From the NCBI GenBank assembly GCA_964016885.1, contig OZ024743.1, positions 191,543,892-191,607,891 of the forward strand: a stretch of DNA of 64,000 bases. The letters are read 5' to 3'. Shown here in pieces: positions 58,350 through 64,000 of the stretch. Position numbers and translations under genes: made by a program. Source of the DNA: Eledone cirrhosa. Taxonomy: Eukaryota > Mollusca > Cephalopoda > Octopoda > Eledonidae. The notes under the pieces were generated by a model. The model ran no database searches. It had not been told where the DNA came from and worked only from the letters and a program-made list of their open reading frames with translations. The first letter of the stretch is position 1, and each line of letters opens with the position of its first letter.

Positions 58350-58351
<2 letters not shown>
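57412..58351 (-). repeat. PLE-B right inverted terminal repeat
   Basis: Reverse complement of 54028-54962, with one A missing in the AATAAAAAATATCAG run so the copied coding segment is out of frame. Ends in (AT)n. On + it carries CTGAAGAAGGCATAACATA at about 58250 and AATGAAATAAATATGG. Confidence 0.85.
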
Positions 58352-59238
<887 letters not shown>

Positions 59239-60125
59239 AGTAAAAATTAGCGAGAATCGAATTTCAGCCTATGAAATAACGAAAAAACACCTTCGAATTG
59301 TGAGGCAAGCGCTCAATAATTCAAAAGAATTAGAGCTTACAACTTACGTTAAAGGCCAAACACACTGAGATGGTGGTTAAACTAATTATCCACACAGCGA
59401 AGATTCGATCTCCTATTTCGGGTCAAACTGATATACAGATATAAAAATATATGAAAGCATAAATGTTTTTTATTCACCGGACCCCTGGAATGATGGTAAA
59501 GTTCAGTGTTGGGGTTTCTGCGGCTCCATAGGTCATTTACTGTTCACTTACCTAAAGGATGTTAAGTTTCTCGTATCCTGACTGAACTAGGAGTGCGCGT
59601 TATCAACGGGATTCAGTTCTAAAGACCACACAGATGTGTCTGTAACTGACCGCACGTGGGGTTCAGCAAGGGAGGCAACACCTAAATTAGGCGAATGAAT
59701 TCATCTGTGTATAATATTGCGAAAATGCAAAATATCACAAATCGAATGAAGCTCTCGACAGAGTGGTTAATTATAACAAAGCTATTCGGTAGTCAATAGA
59801 ATAGACCAAAACCAGTCAATTAAATTAACTTTCCAATAGCTAGACTCTGGAGATTAATACAAGTAAAAATTAGCGAGAATCGAATTTCAGCCTATGAAAT
59901 AACGAAAAAACACTTTCGAATTGTGAGGCAAGCGCTCAATAATTCAAAAGAATTAGAGCTTACAACTTACGTTAAAGGCCAAACACACTGAGATGGTGGT
60001 TAAACTAATTATCCACACAGCGAAGATGCGATCTCCTATTTCGGGTCAAACAGATATACAGATATAAAAATATATGAAAGCATAAATGTTTTATACTCAC
60101 CGGACCCATGGAATGATGGTAAAGT
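59239..60125. repeat. 623-bp tandem duplication (one unit plus partial second)
   Basis: AGTAAAAATTAGCGAGAATC begins at 59239 and 59862. Similarity stays in register for 264 bp, to GGAATGATGGTAAAGT at 59502 and 60125, with only a few differences. The middle (59503-59861) is unique here. No ORF or tRNA fold found. Confidence 0.88.
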
Positions 60126-60211
60126 CCAATATATATATGTATTTATGTATTTATATATATATATATATATATTTATATATTTATATATTTATATATATAT
60201 ATAAATATATA

Positions 60212-60243
<32 letters not shown>

Positions 60244-60393
60244 AATATGTAAATATATATATATAAATATATATATATATAAATATATATATAAATATAT
60301 AAATATATATATATAAATATATATATATATAAATACATAAATATATATATATGAATATATTTATATATATATATATAAATATATAAATATATA

Positions 60394-60489
<96 letters not shown>
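60126..60489. repeat. (AT)n/AAATAT array next to PLE-D 3' end
   Basis: ATATATAAAT repeats then pure (AT)n, stopping at the 3' end of PLE-D. Confidence 0.93.
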
Positions 60490-60491
<2 letters not shown>

Positions 60492-60535
60492 GAAAAATTA
60501 AACAGGGACAGAACAGAGAGGCAGTACAATAAATG

Positions 60536-60541
60536 TTTATT
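60536..60541 (-). terminator. AATAAA polyadenylation-like signal, PLE-D
   Basis: AATAAA on the minus strand, about 45 nt before the element's end. Confidence 0.4.
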
Positions 60542-60555
60542 AAATTCACGCTCAG

Positions 60556-61449
60556 GAGAGTGGGGGGTAGGTGGGGTACGACGTTTCGGGCATACGCCCT
60601 TCTTCAGGTGAGAAGTGTGTGGGAACAGAGTTCAAACGGTGTGTAGGGGAGTGGTGGAGAGACATATAGCGAAAGGAAACGGTGCGAATGAAAAATTAAC
60701 AAATAAAGACAAAAAATATAATAAATAAAAATAAAGCATGATCAAAATAGAAGGAATGAGAAAATTTAAAAATAAAGGCATGATCAAAATAAACTGAAAT
60801 TAAAAGGGGGGTAAACAGGTGGTGGAAGGTTGTGGGGTGAGTAGGGGTGGTGGCGGGTGGAGTGGGGAGAGGGAGACGGGGTGTCCGAGCGGAGAGGGCA
60901 GAAGGTGGTGTGTGTGGTTAGGTGTGCGTGTGTGTGTGTGTGTGTGTATGTGAAAGTGAGGGTTGGGGGAAGAACGGGGTTGCATGTTCAGGAAGGTGTG
61001 TGTGGGGGGTGTTTTTGTGGGTCGGAGTGTCTGTGCGTGTGTGGATAGGGGTGGGGGGAGAGGAATCAGGAGGCTGAGGGTGTAAATATGTGGTGGGAAG
61101 CACGTGTGTGTGGTTTAAGCGTGTTGTGGGTGTGGGTGGCGTGTGGATAAAAAATGTTTTTGGGGTGTGTGTGTGGGTGAGTTATATAGGTGATGGTGTA
61201 AGAGGATGGTTGAAAAGTTGGTAAGTTCCACGGATGTTTGGAGATTTGGTTAGAAGTCAATTTCGCGTGTGTGTAATCCAAGAAGCGGTGGTCGGAAGAG
61301 GAGAGATGTGGGGTGCGCGCGCAACAGGAATGTGTCAGCAGTGGGAGTGCTGTGGTCAGTTGGTGCTGAGAGGTGGTCGGAAGGGCATAGCAGCAGTCGG
61401 TGGAATGGTAGGGAGGCGAGGATGGGTAGGTGTGAGAGTTGGAGTGAGG

Positions 61450-61489
<40 letters not shown>

Positions 61490-61976
61490 TGTGTGTAGGG
61501 GTGTTAGTGGGATGAGTGAGTGTGGAGCGGGGAGAGAAGGGTGTGTGTGGTTCTATGGAGGGAGTGTGGTGTACTGGTGTGTGTGTAGTTTGGTGAAGAG
61601 GTGTTAGTGGGTGTTAGTATACGGAAGGTGGGGAGGGGTGGAATGCAGGTGTGAGTGGGGGTTAGTGGTGGTAGGGTGTGTAGAGTTGGTGGTGTACGAG
61701 GGTGTGTGGGTACGTGTGCGTGGGGTTGGGGGGTGTTAGTGATGTTAGTTGCGTGTGGGGTGGGTGGTGGAAGTGGGTGCGTGTGTGCGTGTGATAAGGA
61801 GGGGAGGAGGAGAAGAGGGGAGGGTAGGGATGTTAGTATGTTAGTTGGGGAAGGGTGGTCAGATGAGGGGTGGAGTGGAGGTGTTAGTATTGTTAGTGTG
61901 GGGTGGGCGGTGAAAAGGAGGGGTGTCTTAGTGGTGTTAGTGGGGGATAAGTGTGGGGGGAGGGGGCGGTCGAACG
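60556..61976 (-). other. PLE-D 3' UTR, C/A/T-rich
   Basis: On + it is almost all G and T with few C (GTGTGTGGGG, GGTGGG), with a (GT)n at 61451-61496. Predicted His/Thr/Pro/Leu-rich minus-strand frames (for example 62250-61504) are composition artefacts. Its 3' part has the hairpin listed next. Confidence 0.6.
60579..60607 (-). other. Hammerhead-like hairpin in 3' UTR of PLE-D
   Basis: Minus: CTGAAGAA, stem GGGC/GCCC around GTAT, then GAAACGTCG. Fits CTGANGA - stem II - GAAA with one additional A before the stem. Confidence 0.45.
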
Positions 61977-64000
61977 CTAAAGGAATAAGGGTGGGGAGTT
62001 CAGGCCGGGGGGAGTGTGGGTCTGTAAGATGAAGATAGTGCGTTGTTCGACCGGAAGGCGATGGGCAGGTGTTCCGTGGCACTGGAGTAGGCCACAGACT
62101 GTGAGATGGCGTGCGGAGTGTCCAGGGCCACCAAAGTGGCGGGCAATGGGGGAACTGCCCCCGAGACGAAGATCCCGGAGGTGCTCCGTGACTCGGTCCG
62201 CCAGGCGACGTCCCGTCTGTCCGACATAAGTCGCGCTGCACTCCGTGCAACGAAGTCCGTAGACTAGGTTGGAGGAGGTGCAGCGGAAGGCATGCCGGAC
62301 CGAGAGAGAGTGGCCGTTGGGACCCTGGAAGGTGGTGGTGTTGGTGATGTGGGGACAGGTGTTGCAGCGGGGCCTAGAACAGGGGAAGGAACCGGGGGGA
62401 ACCGGAGCGTGGGTTGGGGGGTAGGGAGCTGTGGACGAGGAGGGTGCGGAGATTGCGTGCGCGTTTGAAGGAGGGGAGTGGTGGGGTTGGGAAGATGTGG
62501 GAGGTGGAGGGGTCGGACTGGAGGCGTCGGAAGAGGCGGCGGATGGTGCGGTGGATGGGTAAGGTGGAGGGGTGGTAGGTGATGGGGAAGGGGAGACGGT
62601 GGATGGGTGTGCGGTGGCGTGGGGTGAGGGTGGTGGAGCGGGGGATAGCACGGGCGCGGGTGAGAGCGGTGTAGACGAGAGAGGGGGGTAACCTCTGCGG
62701 ATGAAATGGCTGACTAGGGAAAGGGCCTGGGACTCGAAGTCAGCATCACGGCTACAGAGGCGGCGGATCCTGAGAAGTTGGGAGTAGGGAATGGAGTGTT
62801 AAGTGTGGGTGGGGTGGGAAGAGTTGAAGCCGAGGTAAGAGTGGGAGTCGGTGGGTTTGAAGAAGGCGGAGGTGACGAGGGAGTGGTGGGAGGGGTCGAA
62901 GGCGACGGAGATGTCTAAGAAGTGGACGTAGGTGGTGGAGATAGAGGTGGTGAAGTGGAGGGAGGGGTGGAAGGAGCAGAAGAAGGAGAGAAAGGAGTCG
63001 AGCTGTTCTCGGGTGAGGGTCGTGGCTCCGATACAGTCGTCAACGTAACGACCGTACAGTTCGGGCGTGGGGCCGGTGTACTGGGCAAAGATTTGGGCCT
63101 CAACATGGCCAACAAAAAGGTTGGCATAGTTCGGGCCCATTCTTGTGCCCATGGCTACCCCCGTGACCTGTTGGTAAAACTCATCCGAGAAGGAGAAACA
63201 ATTTAGGGTGAGGACCAGCTCGGCGAGGCGAAGGAGGGTGGGGGTGGAGGGAATGGGGGAAGGGCGAAGGTCGAGGTAGTGTTTGAGGGCGCGAAGGCCG
63301 TCGGCGTGGGGGATGACTGTATAGAGGTACTTGATGTCTAGGGTTAAGAGGAATGGCTGAAGGCCGGGTAGGTAGGTGAAGGAGTCGAAAAGGCACAGGG
63401 CGTGGTTGGTGTCGGAGATGTGGGAGGGGAGGGTGGTGACAAGGGGTCCGAGGAGGGAGTCGAGAAAGGCGGAGATGAGTTCGGTGGGGCAGTTGCAAGC
63501 GGAGACGATGGGGCGGCCGGAGTTGTCGGGTTTGTGGAGTTTGGGGAGGTAGTAGATGGTGGGGGTGCGGGGGTGCGAACGATGAGGTGGGAAGCGGTGG
63601 GGGTGAGGAGGGAGGAGGCGATAAGGTCTTTGATGTGGAGGAGACTTGTTGTTGGTAGAGGGGGGTGGGATCGGAGGGTAGAGGGCGGTAAAAGAGGGGG
63701 TTACAGAGCTGCCTGAGGGCTTCGGCCGTGTAGAGGTCCGCGCGCCATACCACCACGGCGCCTCCCTTGTCCGCCGGTTTGATGACGATGTCATCTCGGC
63801 TACGGAGGGAGTGGAGAACGAGGAGTTCGCCCCGTGAGATATTGTGCCCTTTGGAACGGTGGCGGAAGTCGAAACGATTTACTGCGCTACGGCTGTCATC
63901 GACGAAGTCGTCCAGGGTGCTAAATTGCCCTGGGACCGGCGTCCAAGAAGATGGTCGTCGGCCCAGGGCGAGAAACGTTCCTGGGGCGTCCGGAGCCGGT
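61977..64000 (-). pseudogene. PLE-D reverse transcriptase-GIY-YIG polyprotein
   Basis: Read from the right edge: LDDFVDDSRSAVNRFDFRHR, DIVIKPADKGGAVVVW (the typical Penelope RT block), LYTAEALRQLCNPLFY. A frameshift near 63590-63630 leads to TIYYLPKLHKP, GRPIVSACNCPTE, motif A FLLTLDIKYLYTVIP (the usual Ser after LDIK is Tyr), GVAMGTRMGPNYANLF and motif C LYGRYVDDCIG. TAA at 62799-62801 replaces the Lys expected in HTKHSIPYS. The same frame then continues through HSIPYSQLLRIRRLCSRD, a long Pro/Ser/Ala linker, PRCNTCPH, and the GIY-YIG domain LVYGLRC, TYVGQTGRRLADRVTEHLRDL with a late Glu (VEQRTIF). It ends GLNSPPLFL at 61977. One frameshift and one stop; catalytic residues are present. Confidence 0.84.

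Larger units (their letters stand above)
54028..58351 (+). mobile_element. Penelope-like element B, nearly intact, flanked by ~0.93-kb inverted repeats
   Basis: Left arm 54028-54962, internal coding region 54749-56962 and 3' UTR to about 57411, right arm 57412-58351. The arms are reverse complements and nearly identical, including the first 70 or so codons of the frame. Penelope elements are known to have terminal repeats (PLTRs) in direct or inverted order; this is the inverted type. The outer ends are TACGATATTAAATAAATGG (left) and its reverse complement (right). Confidence 0.82.
60490..64000 (-). mobile_element. Penelope-like element D (5' end outside window)
   Basis: GC-rich element on minus: RT and GIY-YIG coding (61977 to the window edge), then a 1.4-kb 3' UTR very poor in G on the sense strand. 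The 3' end has AATAAA (60536-60541) and TTTAATTTTTCATT before (AT)n. Confidence 0.85.

Noticed and set aside
61504..62250. 248-codon His/Pro/Thr/Leu-rich frame
   Set aside because: Out-of-frame reading of the C-rich PLE-D 3' region; overlaps the real GIY-YIG frame in another phase.

Overview
The window looks like AT-rich, non-genic chromosomal DNA from a cephalopod mollusc, probably an octopod. The basis is six copies of the tRNA-derived SINE known from octopus and squid DNA (its '-strand' form carries the GGCGGGATTTGAACTCA box), abundant LINE and Penelope-like retroelements, and very dense microsatellites. Species assignment is inference. I found no convincing host protein gene, rRNA or functional tRNA gene; nearly all coding potential belongs to decayed retroelements.

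Layout: 1-7675 holds two Tx1-like (L1 superfamily) LINE copies on the minus strand, joined and bounded by (GATA)n. 7.7-11.6 kb is microsatellite, SINE and unique AT-rich DNA. 11.6-13.3 kb is a Penelope-like element (PLE-A) lacking the middle of its reverse transcriptase. 14.2-18.8 kb has a zinc-finger LINE tail, a GC-rich truncated endonuclease/reverse-transcriptase LINE and a long foldback. 18.9-29.3 kb is mostly unique sequence with SINEs, a hAT-type MITE with 8-bp target duplications, LINE relics and hairpins. 29.3-37.8 kb is a head-to-tail array of four Tx1-like insertions, one almost complete; a further long copy lies at 39.2-43.9 kb. 44-48.5 kb is unique DNA, SINEs and a SINE-interrupted foldback. 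48.5-64 kb is dominated by Penelope-like elements: PLE-C (5'-truncated), PLE-B (nearly intact frame flanked by roughly 0.93-kb inverted repeats) and PLE-D (GC-rich, runs off the right edge), separated by long (AT)n and (ATTTTT)n arrays.

The most interesting system is the Tx1-like LINE family. All seven copies are in the same orientation. All have (GATA)n at every visible end except the 3'-deleted end of the last copy, and 3'-truncated or 5'-truncated forms make no difference to this. This points to a retrotransposon whose target is the (GATA)n/(TATC)n microsatellite and which can nest into its own array. Its 3' UTR carries a stem-loop with pair-preserving changes between copies. The second theme is at least three distinct Penelope lineages, several of which share a hammerhead-like CTGANGA - stem - GAAA motif in their 3' regions.

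All clade names and functions are from reading motifs by eye; no database search was possible.
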